Positions 1 to 7,193 of a stretch of DNA of 64,000 nucleotides are shown here, one piece after another; the stretch's first letter is position 1, and every line of letters begins with the position of its first letter. This stretch comes from Myxococcales bacterium (GTDB lineage: Bacteria; Myxococcota; Myxococcia; Myxococcales; JAKAPL01). The position numbers and the translations under genes were made by a program. The notes under the pieces are model-generated. The model was not told where the DNA came from, did no database searches, and saw only the letters and a program-made list of their open reading frames with translations. The stretch covers positions 1 to 64,000 of the forward strand of contig JAKAPL010000001.1 of the NCBI GenBank assembly GCA_021807105.1, in the 5' to 3' direction.

Positions 1-2
1 CG

Positions 3-965
3 GCCTTCCCGGTGACGATCTACTACGCCTTCAAGCAGTCCGAGAGCGACGGGGCCGACGGCACGACGAACACGGGCTGGGACACCTTCCTCGCCGCGCT
101 CATCGAGGCCGGCTTCGCCATCAGCGGGACGTGGCCGATGCGGACGGAGCGCGGGGCTCGGTCCACGGGCATCGGCACGAACGCCCTCGCCTCCAGCATC
201 GTCCTCGTCTGCCGCCCCCGCGCCGCGAACGCCGCCACCGCCACCCGGCGCGAGCTCGTCGACGCGCTCAAGGCCGAGCTGCCCGGCGCGCTCGCCGCGC
301 TGCAGAAGGCCAACATCGCGCCCGTGGATCTCGCCCAGGCGGCCATCGGCCCGGGGATGGCGGTCTACACGCGCTACGCTCGTGTGCTCGACGCCGAGGG
401 CAAGCCGCTCTCGGTGCGCGGTGCGCTCGCGCTCATCAACCAGATCCTCGACGAGGTCCTCGCCGAGCAGGAGGGCGACTTCGACGCCGACAGCCGCTGG
501 GCGCTCGCCTGGTTCGAGGAGTCGGGCTTCGCCGAGGGCGAGTACGGCGTCGCCGAGACGCTCTCCAAGGCGAAGAACACGAGCGTCGGCGGCCTGGTCG
601 AGGCCGCCATTCTGGCCTCCAGCCGAGGCAAGGTACGGCTGCTCCGGCCCGACGAGCTGCCGGGAGACTGGGACCCCGCGACCGACCCGCGCCTCACCGC
701 GTGGGAGACGGTCCATCACCTGATCCGCGTCCTCGAGTCCGGCGGGGAGGGCGCGGCGGCGGCGCTGCTTGCGAAGCTCGGCGCCAGGGCCGAGGCCGCC
801 CGCGAGCTCTGCTACCGCCTCTACACCCTCTGCGAGCGGAAGAAGCGCGCCCAGGAGGCGCTCCGCTACAACGCGCTCGTGCAGAGCTGGCCCGAGATCG
901 TCCGCCTCTCCCGGGAGCGCGATACAGCCCGCGCCGAGCAAACCACCCTCTTCGGGCAGGAGTAA
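3..965 (+). CDS. DUF1156 (COG1743) methyltransferase, C-terminal part
   Basis: The open frame enters from the left window edge, so only the last 320 residues are present. The stretch VTIYYAFKQSE followed by GWDTF, GTWPMRTER and GTNALASSIVLVCRPR matches the C-terminal half of the DUF1156 family, adenine-specific DNA methylases with a Zn ribbon; the catalytic DPPY-type motif would lie upstream, outside the window. A GTG at 12 is internal to this frame and is not a likely start. The protein ends in TLFGQE with a TAA stop that also forms the left target duplication of repeat R1 copy 1. About 48 residues near the tail reappear almost unchanged at the end of the chimeric ORF at 3035-4048. DUF1156 and DUF499 genes are known to recur together in prokaryotic defence loci. 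Confidence 0.88.
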   Translation, partial: AFPVTIYYAFKQSESDGADGTTNTGWDTFLAALIEAGFAISGTWPMRTERGARSTGIGTNALASSIVLVCRPRAANAATATRRELVDALKAELPGALAALQKANIAPVDLAQAAIGPGMAVYTRYARVLDAEGKPLSVRGALALINQILDEVLAEQEGDFDADSRWALAWFEESGFAEGEYGVAETLSKAKNTSVGGLVEAAILASSRGKVRLLRPDELPGDWDPATDPRLTAWETVHHLIRVLESGGEGAAAALLAKLGARAEAARELCYRLYTLCERKKRAQEALRYNALVQSWPEIVRLSRERDTARAEQTTLFGQE

Positions 966-1140
966 CCCCGTCTTATTCACGGTCCGGCTGCTGCGGCGTC
1001 CGATCCCGCGCCTGCGAAGGGCCTGCTCGCTCCTTCCTCCTGCGGCGTGCTTCAGCACGCCTCGTCGGTCGTCGCTGCGCTTGCCCTTCTCGGCTGCGGT
1101 CTCGAACGCCTCGCTACGCCGTACCGTGAATAAGACGGGG
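966..1140. mobile_element. R1 inverted-repeat element (MITE-like), copy 1
   Basis: A 175-bp element whose ends are perfect inverted repeats (CCCCGTCTTATTCACGGT at the left, its reverse complement at the right) and which is flanked by TAA on both sides (963-965 and 1141-1143). The left TAA is the stop codon of the DUF1156 gene. The interior shares the segment around GAACGCCTCGCTACGCCGTA with copies at 36.8 and 39.0 kb, in opposite orientation. No transposase is encoded, so movement would have to be in trans; the 3-bp TNA target resembles that of some IS5-family groups (inference). Confidence 0.8.
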
Positions 1141-1146
1141 TAACCG

Positions 1147-1278
1147 GTGGCCATCGCGAACCACGAGCGCGTCGGGAAGGGCATGGATCCGCTCGAGCCG
1201 GGCCCCTCCCCGTTCGCCGGGCGGGCGGGCGCTCACGACGACGGGCGGCCTGCTGACCCAGGGCGGACTCTCCGGTAG
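1147..1278 (+). pseudogene. vestige of a DUF499 gene start (43 codons)
   Basis: A short frame opening GTG at 1147 reads VAIANHERVGKGM, clearly related to [13 protein letters not shown], the start of the DUF499 protein at 6382. Homology fades after about 25 codons (SPFAG versus SPFVE) and the frame stops 1 bp before the ATG of the ATPase gene. It is more diverged from the full-length gene than the copy at 3035, so it is an older remnant. It shows that a DUF499 gene once followed DUF1156 directly here, before the ATPase/DUF4276 pair came to lie between them. Confidence 0.65.
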
Positions 1279-1279
1279 G

Positions 1280-2473
1280 ATGAGGCCGACCATGGCGATG
1301 CAGATCGAGGGGCTGGAGCTGCACAACTATCGCATCTTTCGGGATGCGAGCCTGAAGGATCTGCAACGCCTCTCGGTGCTGGTGGGGGCGAACGGCTCGG
1401 GCAAGTCGACGCTCTTCGACGTCTTCTCCTTCCTCAAGGATGCGCTCACCCACAACGTCTCGGTCGCGGTGGGCAAGCGCGGCGGCTTCCGCGAGCTGGT
1501 CTCCCGCGGGCAGAGCGGCCCCATCGGGATCACCCTCAAGTTCCGCGAGAGCAGCGGCAAGCTCGCCACCTACGAGCTGGAGGTCGCCGAATCGGACGGA
1601 GCGGCGGTGGTCGAGCGCGAGGTCCTGAAGTTCCGCCGGGGGCAGTACGGGCAGCCCTGGAAGTTCGTCGACTTCTCCCAGGGCCGGGGCCAGGCGATCA
1701 CCAACGAGGCCGCCTACGGGGAGCCGGGGGCCGTCGAGGAGCGGAAGGAGTTCGCCCTGGAGGATCCGGCGGTGCTCGCCATCAAGGGGCTGGGGCAGTT
1801 CAAGGAGTTCCGGGTCGTCTCCGAGCTGCGCAGCCTGATCGAGAACTGGCACATCTCGGACTTCTACATCTCGGAGGCGCGCCCGAGCGCGGAGCAGGGC
1901 TACGCCGAGCACCTCTCCACGCGGGGCGACAACGTCGCGCAGGTGGCGCAGTTCCTCCGCGGGCATCACCCTCGGGTCTTCGACCGGATCCTCGAGGTGA
2001 TGAAGCGCCGCGTCCCGGGGGTCGCCAACGTGGAGGCCAAGACCACTGAGGACGGACGGCTGGTGCTCCGCTTCCAGGACGGCGCCTTCCGGGACCCCTT
2101 CATCGCGCGCTACGTCTCCGACGGGACCATCAAGATGTTCGCCTACCTGGTCCTGCTCTACGACCCGACGCCGTTCCCGCTGCTCGCGGTGGAGGAGCCG
2201 GAGAACCAGCTCTACCCCGAGCTGTTGCCCGAGCTGGCCGAGGAGTTTCGCGAGTACGCGCGGCGCGGCGGCCAGGTCTTCGTCTCCACGCACTCGCCCG
2301 AGTTCCTGAACGGCATCAACCTGGAGGAGATCGACTGGCTGGCCAAGGTCGACGGCTTCGCCACCCTCCGCCGTGCCTCCGAGAGCGAGCGGCTCAGGCG
2401 GCTCATCGCGGAGGGTGATCTGCCCGGCGTCCTCTGGCGCCAGGGACTCTTCGAAGGGGCCGGCCTCGGTTGA
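1280..2473 (+). CDS. OLD-like AAA/ABC-type ATPase (defence cassette 1)
   Basis: A 397-residue ATPase of the AAA_21/OLD-like branch. Walker A is GANGSGKST near residue 41, Walker B is LLAVEEPENQ near 300, and the H-loop STHSPEF lies about 30 residues later; no C-terminal TOPRIM domain is fused. Instead the next gene, overlapping by 4 bp (TTGA), encodes a DUF4276 protein with TOPRIM-like motifs. Such ATPase/TOPRIM pairs are a known layout of anti-phage and abortive-infection systems, in which the ATPase senses infection and the partner acts as nuclease. The ATG at 1280 follows GGTAGG; an ATG at 1292 is an alternative start. The pair sits between DUF1156 and DUF499 sequences. Confidence 0.88.
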   Translation: MRPTMAMQIEGLELHNYRIFRDASLKDLQRLSVLVGANGSGKSTLFDVFSFLKDALTHNVSVAVGKRGGFRELVSRGQSGPIGITLKFRESSGKLATYELEVAESDGAAVVEREVLKFRRGQYGQPWKFVDFSQGRGQAITNEAAYGEPGAVEERKEFALEDPAVLAIKGLGQFKEFRVVSELRSLIENWHISDFYISEARPSAEQGYAEHLSTRGDNVAQVAQFLRGHHPRVFDRILEVMKRRVPGVANVEAKTTEDGRLVLRFQDGAFRDPFIARYVSDGTIKMFAYLVLLYDPTPFPLLAVEEPENQLYPELLPELAEEFREYARRGGQVFVSTHSPEFLNGINLEEIDWLAKVDGFATLRRASESERLRRLIAEGDLPGVLWRQGLFEGAGLG

Positions 2474-3048
2474 GCCGCGTGGTCTTCCTGCTCGAAGAGC
2501 GGTCGATGAAGCTCTTCCTGGACGCGTTCCTCCCGCGCCTCTTCCCCGGCTTGCAGTTCCTCTGCGTGGCCCACGAGGGCAAGAGCGATCTCGAGGCCAG
2601 CATCCCCCGCAAGCTCAGGGGCTGGAACGAGCCGGGCGCGCGCTTCGTGGTCGTCCGCGACAGCGACGGCGGGGATTGCCAGGCGGTCAAGGAGCAGCTC
2701 CGCGGGCGCTGTCGAGAGGGCGGCCGGGGAGAGACCCTCGTGAGGATCGCCTGTCAGGAGCTCGAGGCCTGGTACCTCGGGGATCTGGAGGCCGTGGCCG
2801 AGGCGTACGGCGCGCCCGCCGTGGCAAAGCTCGCGAGCAAGGCGAAGTTCCGGGATCCCGACCAGCTCCGCGCGCCCGCGAGCGAGCTGCGCAGGCTCGT
2901 GCCGGAGTTTCAGAAGCTCGCGGGGGCGCGCTCGCTGGCCCTGGTCGTCTCGGAGGCGCGCAATCGCTCCGCGAGCTTTCACGCCTTGCTGACAGGCCTT
3001 CGCAGGCTGATCGAGGCTCCAGGAGAAGGCGGCCATGGCGATCTCTAA
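2470..3048 (+). CDS. DUF4276 family TOPRIM-like protein (defence cassette 1)
   Basis: A 192-residue protein with the acidic residues expected of the TOPRIM-like DUF4276 family: FLLEERS near the N-terminus, [10 protein letters not shown] near residue 61, and the family signature [10 protein letters not shown] near 97. It probably works as nuclease partner of the ATPase upstream. It starts at TTG inside the upstream TGA, which implies translational coupling. The last residues, [16 protein letters not shown], are not family sequence: they are read from the leader that precedes the DUF499 start and also end the 29-residue ORF at 6306. The frame overlaps the following start codon by 14 bp. The gene's own 3' end may therefore have been replaced when the cassette was joined to the DUF499 leader. 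Confidence 0.85.
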   Translation: MSRVVFLLEERSMKLFLDAFLPRLFPGLQFLCVAHEGKSDLEASIPRKLRGWNEPGARFVVVRDSDGGDCQAVKEQLRGRCREGGRGETLVRIACQELEAWYLGDLEAVAEAYGAPAVAKLASKAKFRDPDQLRAPASELRRLVPEFQKLAGARSLALVVSEARNRSASFHALLTGLRRLIEAPGEGGHGDL

Positions 3049-3846
3049 CCACGAGCGTGTCGGGAAGGCCATGGAGCTGCTCAAGCAGGGGCTCTCCCCG
3101 TTCGTCGAGCGCGAGCTCACGAACGCCTACAAGGACCAGGCGCGCGCGCAGGCCGGCCGGCTCATGGGAGAGGACCGGCTCCTCGCGGACAAGCCCCTCG
3201 CCCAATGGGACGCGGCGGCGCTGCTCCGGCTCATGTGGGAGGCCTGGCACGACGTGCTCCGCAAGACGCTCGGCAACGCCGAGCGAACCCTCGTGAGGGA
3301 GCTGCAGGAGGTGCGGAACAAGTGGGCGCACCAGCAGACCTTCTCGAGCGACGACGCCTACCGGGCGCTCGACTCGACGGGGAGGTTGCTCACGGCGGTC
3401 TCGGCGCCCGAAGCGCAGGAAGCCGAGAAGATGAAGATGGAGCTGTTGCGCCTCCGGTTCGACGAGCCGGTGCGGACCGAGAAGCGAAAGACCGCGGGCG
3501 GCGCCATCGAGAGCCAGGTCACCGGAGGTCTCAAGGCGTGGCGCGAGGTGATCACGCCTCACAGGGATGTCGCGAGCGGCCGCTACCAGCAGGCCGAGTT
3601 CGCGGCCGACCTGCGGCAGGTCCACGTCGGCGAGGGGAGCGACGAATACAAGGACCCGGCCGAGTTCTTCCGCCGCACCTACCTCACCGAGAGCTTGAAA
3701 CGCCTGCTCGTCGGCGCCGTGCAGCGGCTCTCGGGCGAGGGCGGCGATCCCGTCGTGCAGCTCCAGACCAACTTCGGCGGCGGCAAGACCCACTCGATGC
3801 TCGCGCTCTACCACCTCGTCTCGGGCGCCGCGCCGGCCGCGCTCGC
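2998..3846 (+). repeat. 849-bp direct repeat, copy 1 (pairs with 6345-7193)
   Basis: This covers the DUF499 leader and the first 270 codons and is almost identical to 6345-7193; reading both copies side by side I found only four differences, at about 3010, 3611, 3628 and 3739. The copies are in direct orientation about 3.35 kb apart and enclose the DUF1156-like tail, the AlbA_2 gene and the ParA-like gene. Recombination between them would delete cassette 2 and restore one intact DUF499 gene directly behind cassette 1. Confidence 0.85.
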
Positions 3847-4048
3847 GGCGAAGCTCGGCGCCCGCGCCGAGGCCGCCCGCGAGCTCTGCTACCGCCTCTA
3901 CACCCTCTGCGAGCGGAAGAAGCGCGCCCAGGAGGCGCTCCGCTACAACGCGCTCGTGCAGAGCTGGCCCGAGATCGTCCGCCTCGCCCGCGAGACTCCG
4001 GCGCCACCGGCTGGGCCCGCGCAGGTGGCCCTCTTTGGGAGGAACTGA
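3035..4048 (+). CDS. chimeric ORF: DUF499 N-terminus fused to DUF1156 tail
   Basis: A 337-residue open frame. Residues 1 to about 270 equal the start of the full-length DUF499 protein at 6382 except for R/W (in FAADLRQVH) and E/G (in SGEGG). They include the Swt1-like HEPN motif RNKWAH (R94-H99) and the P-loop FGGGKTHS. The frame then switches at about 3846 to a DUF1156 tail ([17 protein letters not shown] onward), ending in ALFGRN. Walker B and the rest of the ATPase are missing, so it cannot be a working DUF499 ATPase; the HEPN part could remain active. It has an intact frame, the same leader as the full-length gene, and lies 3 bp before the next gene. It is either a recombination scar or a shortened effector; the sequence cannot decide. 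Confidence 0.75.
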   Translation: MAISNHERVGKAMELLKQGLSPFVERELTNAYKDQARAQAGRLMGEDRLLADKPLAQWDAAALLRLMWEAWHDVLRKTLGNAERTLVRELQEVRNKWAHQQTFSSDDAYRALDSTGRLLTAVSAPEAQEAEKMKMELLRLRFDEPVRTEKRKTAGGAIESQVTGGLKAWREVITPHRDVASGRYQQAEFAADLRQVHVGEGSDEYKDPAEFFRRTYLTESLKRLLVGAVQRLSGEGGDPVVQLQTNFGGGKTHSMLALYHLVSGAAPAALAAKLGARAEAARELCYRLYTLCERKKRAQEALRYNALVQSWPEIVRLARETPAPPAGPAQVALFGRN

Positions 4049-4051
4049 CCC

Positions 4052-5257
4052 ATGGCACTGACCGACGCAGAGCTCGAGAAGCTGCTGGGGGATCTCGAGT
4101 CGGACCGCGTGGAGCGAAAAGAGTCGATACAGGGGGATGCGCCCACGAAGATCCGCGAGGCCCTCTGCGCGTTCGCGAACGACCTGCCCGACCACCGGAG
4201 GCCAGGCGTGGTCATCGTCGGCGCCCGCGACGATGGGAGGCCCGCCGGCCTGACGGTCACCGACGAGCTGCTCCTGCAGCTCGCCGACATGAGGACCGAC
4301 GGCAACATCCTTCCCCCTCCCAGCCTCGTCGTCGAGAAGCGTACCCTCCGAGGCGCCGAGCTCGCCGTCGTCACCGTCGAACCCGCCGACTCGCCCCCGG
4401 TCCGATACCGGGGCAGGATCTACATCCGGATCGGCCCACGCCGGGCGACGGCCACGGCGCAGGACGAGCGCCTTCTGAACGAGAAGCGTCGCCACCGGGA
4501 TCGACCTTTCGACGTCCAGCGCGTCCCATCGGCGAACGTCGGAGATCTCGATCGCAGCTTCTTCGAGGACAGCTACCTCCCCGCCGTCGTCGCGGCCGAC
4601 GTCCTCGCGGCCAACGAGCGGAGCTACGAGCAACGGCTCTCGGCGACGAAGATGATCGCCGGCACCGATGATCCGACGCCGACGAACCTGGGAGTCCTGG
4701 TCCTGGGGATCCGGACGCGGGACTTCTTGCCGGGTGCCTATCTACAGTTTCTGCGGCTGGCGGGGACGACCCTAGGCGCATCGATCGTCGACGAGCAGGC
4801 CATCGACGGCTCCCTGCCCGAGGTCATCCGAAGGATCGACGAGAAGCTCGTCGCCCACAATCGCGTCGAGGTGGACGTCACCTCGGGCCCGATCGAGACG
4901 CGCCGAGCCGCCTACCCGATGGCGGCCCTCCAGCAACTCCTCCGCAACGCCCTGCTCCACCGGACCTATGAGGCCTCCAACGCCCCCGTCCGGGTCACGT
5001 GGTACGACGATCGGATCGAGATCTGGAACCCCGGCGGGCCGTTCGGCGCGGTGACGCCCGAGAACTTCGGCCAGCCGGGAGTCGCCGACTACCGGAACCC
5101 GAACCTCGCCGAAGCCGTCCGCGCGCTGGGCTACGTGCAGCGCTTCGGCGTCGGGATCGCGCTGGCGCGGGCGGCCCTGAAGGCGAATGGAAATCCCGCA
5201 CCGGCCTTCGAGGCGAATGCGGCTTACGTTGCCGTGACCGTGAGAGCGATCGCGTGA
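4052..5257 (+). CDS. AlbA_2 / HATPase_c ATP-binding protein (cassette 2)
   Basis: A 401-residue protein of the COG2865 type. The N-terminal 130 residues form a Schlafen AlbA_2 domain (ERKES near 22, then GVVIVGARDDG and a YRGRIYIRIG strand). The C-terminal half has the HATPase features LLRNALLHRTYE near 297, RIEIWNPGG near 330 and GYVQRFGVGI near 370. Family members are predicted nucleic-acid-binding regulators or effectors and are common in defence islands. The gene starts 3 bp after the chimeric ORF, with GGGAGGAA as Shine-Dalgarno, and overlaps the ParA-like gene by 4 bp (GTGA), so the two form one translational unit. Its exact role is unknown. Confidence 0.85.
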   Translation: MALTDAELEKLLGDLESDRVERKESIQGDAPTKIREALCAFANDLPDHRRPGVVIVGARDDGRPAGLTVTDELLLQLADMRTDGNILPPPSLVVEKRTLRGAELAVVTVEPADSPPVRYRGRIYIRIGPRRATATAQDERLLNEKRRHRDRPFDVQRVPSANVGDLDRSFFEDSYLPAVVAADVLAANERSYEQRLSATKMIAGTDDPTPTNLGVLVLGIRTRDFLPGAYLQFLRLAGTTLGASIVDEQAIDGSLPEVIRRIDEKLVAHNRVEVDVTSGPIETRRAAYPMAALQQLLRNALLHRTYEASNAPVRVTWYDDRIEIWNPGGPFGAVTPENFGQPGVADYRNPNLAEAVRALGYVQRFGVGIALARAALKANGNPAPAFEANAAYVAVTVRAIA

Positions 5258-6243
5258 AGACCATCGCGCTGTTCAACAACAAGGGGGGGGTAGGCAAGAC
5301 GTCGCTCGTCTATCACCTGGCCTGGATGTACGCCGAGTTGGGCCTGTCGGTCGTCGCGGCCGACCTCGACCCCCAGGCAAACTTGACGAGCATGTTCATC
5401 GAGGAGGGGCGGCTCGAGCAGCTCTGGAGCGACGACGATCACCGCGAGACGATCTACGGCGCCCTCCAGCCGCTCCTCGATGGCACGGGAGACATCGAAG
5501 ATGCCCCCCACGTGGAGCCAATCTCCGACCGGATCGGGCTCGTGGTGGGCGACCTGGCGTTGTCGGCCTCGGAAGACGAGCTCTGCCGCGAATGGCCCGA
5601 TTGCCTCGATCGGAGACCCAGGGCTTTTCGGGTGCTCTCGGGCTTCTGGCGCGTGCTCGAGGCCGCCGCGGCCCAGCGAGACGCCCCGCTGGTGCTCCTC
5701 GACGTGGGCCCCAATCTGGGCGCCATCAACCGCGCTGCCTTGATCGCCGCGCAGCACGTAGTCGTACCGCTGGCGCCAGATCTCTATTCGATCCAGGGGC
5801 TTCGGAACCTCGGGCCAACGCTAAAGCGCTGGGGAGAGGAGTGGGCAGAGCGGAGGGCTCGTAACCCATTGGAGGATCTCCGCATTCCCGAAGGCGCGAT
5901 GGAGCCTGCGGGTTACGTGGTCATGCAGCACGCGGTGCGGCTGGACCGTCCAGTGAAGGCCTATGACCGGTGGATGCAACGGATCCCAGCGGTGTACCGG
6001 GAGGCCGTCCTCGGGAACCCCGGGGTACGCCCCAAGAATGGAGACCCGAATCAGCTCGCCGCGCTGAAGCATTATCGGAGCCTCATGCCGCTCGCCCAGG
6101 AGGCGCGCAAGCCGATGTTCTTCCTGAAGCCGGCAGACGGGGCCATCGGCGGGCACGCCAAAGCCGTGCAGGATTGCCATCGGAATTTCGAGGAGCTCGC
6201 GCGGGCGATCGCGCAGCGCTGCAAGCTTGCTCTTCCTGCCTGA
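5254..6243 (+). CDS. ParA-family ATPase (cassette 2)
   Basis: A 329-residue ParA/Soj-type P-loop ATPase starting at GTG inside the upstream stop (GTGA). The deviant Walker A NNKGGVGKTS is at residues 8-17, the A' aspartate is in AADLDPQAN near 40, and LVLLDVGPN near 148 is the Walker B region with V-G in place of the usual T-P. ParA proteins form ATP-dependent dimers on DNA and position or partition cargo. No parB or parS-like repeat cluster is present, and the partner is the AlbA_2 protein. That argues against plasmid partition and for a role inside an accessory defence cassette, which is inference. Confidence 0.85.
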   Translation: MKTIALFNNKGGVGKTSLVYHLAWMYAELGLSVVAADLDPQANLTSMFIEEGRLEQLWSDDDHRETIYGALQPLLDGTGDIEDAPHVEPISDRIGLVVGDLALSASEDELCREWPDCLDRRPRAFRVLSGFWRVLEAAAAQRDAPLVLLDVGPNLGAINRAALIAAQHVVVPLAPDLYSIQGLRNLGPTLKRWGEEWAERRARNPLEDLRIPEGAMEPAGYVVMQHAVRLDRPVKAYDRWMQRIPAVYREAVLGNPGVRPKNGDPNQLAALKHYRSLMPLAQEARKPMFFLKPADGAIGGHAKAVQDCHRNFEELARAIAQRCKLALPA

Positions 6244-6258
6244 ACGCTCGGGCCGCGA

Positions 6259-6287
6259 TTGTTCACTGCCCTCCGCCAGGATATGAC
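6259..6287 (+). promoter_or_regulatory. possible sigma70-type promoter before DUF499 leader ORF
   Basis: TTGTTC at 6259-6264 and TATGAC at 6282-6287 are separated by 17 bp, matching three and four of six consensus bases. The predicted start site near 6294 lies just before the strong ribosome binding site of the 29-residue leader ORF. The match is weak and untested. Confidence 0.3.
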
Positions 6288-6305
6288 AGTGGGCCGGAGG
6301 TGATC

Positions 6306-6395
6306 ATGCACAAGGTCGACTCGATCCAGATCGAGAGCCTCGCGCTTCGCAGGCTGCTCGAGGCTCCAGGAGAAGGCGGCCATGGCGATCTCTAA
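6306..6395 (+). CDS. 29-residue leader ORF overlapping DUF499 start
   Basis: A 29-codon ORF starting ATG at 6306. It is preceded by GGAGGTGATC, a ten-base match to the complement of the usual 16S rRNA 3' end, 5 bp from the start by its GGAGG core. It ends 14 bp inside the DUF499 gene, so its translation could deliver ribosomes to the DUF499 start or control it. Its last 16 residues match the tail of the DUF4276 frame apart from L for I, because both read the same leader DNA. It may be the remnant of a longer gene once upstream of DUF499. The peptide resembles nothing I recognise. Confidence 0.45.
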   Translation: MHKVDSIQIESLALRRLLEAPGEGGHGDL

Positions 6396-7193
6396 CCACG
6401 AGCGTGTCGGGAAGGCCATGGAGCTGCTCAAGCAGGGGCTCTCCCCGTTCGTCGAGCGCGAGCTCACGAACGCCTACAAGGACCAGGCGCGCGCGCAGGC
6501 CGGCCGGCTCATGGGAGAGGACCGGCTCCTCGCGGACAAGCCCCTCGCCCAATGGGACGCGGCGGCGCTGCTCCGGCTCATGTGGGAGGCCTGGCACGAC
6601 GTGCTCCGCAAGACGCTCGGCAACGCCGAGCGAACCCTCGTGAGGGAGCTGCAGGAGGTGCGGAACAAGTGGGCGCACCAGCAGACCTTCTCGAGCGACG
6701 ACGCCTACCGGGCGCTCGACTCGACGGGGAGGTTGCTCACGGCGGTCTCGGCGCCCGAAGCGCAGGAAGCCGAGAAGATGAAGATGGAGCTGTTGCGCCT
6801 CCGGTTCGACGAGCCGGTGCGGACCGAGAAGCGAAAGACCGCGGGCGGCGCCATCGAGAGCCAGGTCACCGGAGGTCTCAAGGCGTGGCGCGAGGTGATC
6901 ACGCCTCACAGGGATGTCGCGAGCGGCCGCTACCAGCAGGCCGAGTTCGCGGCCGACCTGTGGCAGGTCCACGTCGGTGAGGGGAGCGACGAATACAAGG
7001 ACCCGGCCGAGTTCTTCCGCCGCACCTACCTCACCGAGAGCTTGAAACGCCTGCTCGTCGGCGCCGTGCAGCGGCTCTCGGGCGGGGGCGGCGATCCCGT
7101 CGTGCAGCTCCAGACCAACTTCGGCGGCGGCAAGACCCACTCGATGCTCGCGCTCTACCACCTCGTCTCGGGCGCCGCGCCGGCCGCGCTCGC
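6345..7193 (+). repeat. 849-bp direct repeat, copy 2 (pairs with 2998-3846)
   Basis: This is the intact-gene copy of the repeated DUF499 leader and N-terminal coding region. Identity with copy 1 ends abruptly after GCCGCGCTCGC, where this copy continues into the DUF499 ATPase core and copy 1 switches to DUF1156 sequence. Confidence 0.85.

Noticed and set aside
1280-3048. Identification of the ATPase/TOPRIM pair as PARIS (AriA/AriB)
   Set aside because: AriB belongs to DUF4435; the partner here carries DUF4276 motifs, so only the general layout is shared.
5254-6243. Plasmid or chromosome partition locus
   Set aside because: ParB, parS repeats and replication genes are absent, and the overlapping partner is an AlbA_2 protein.
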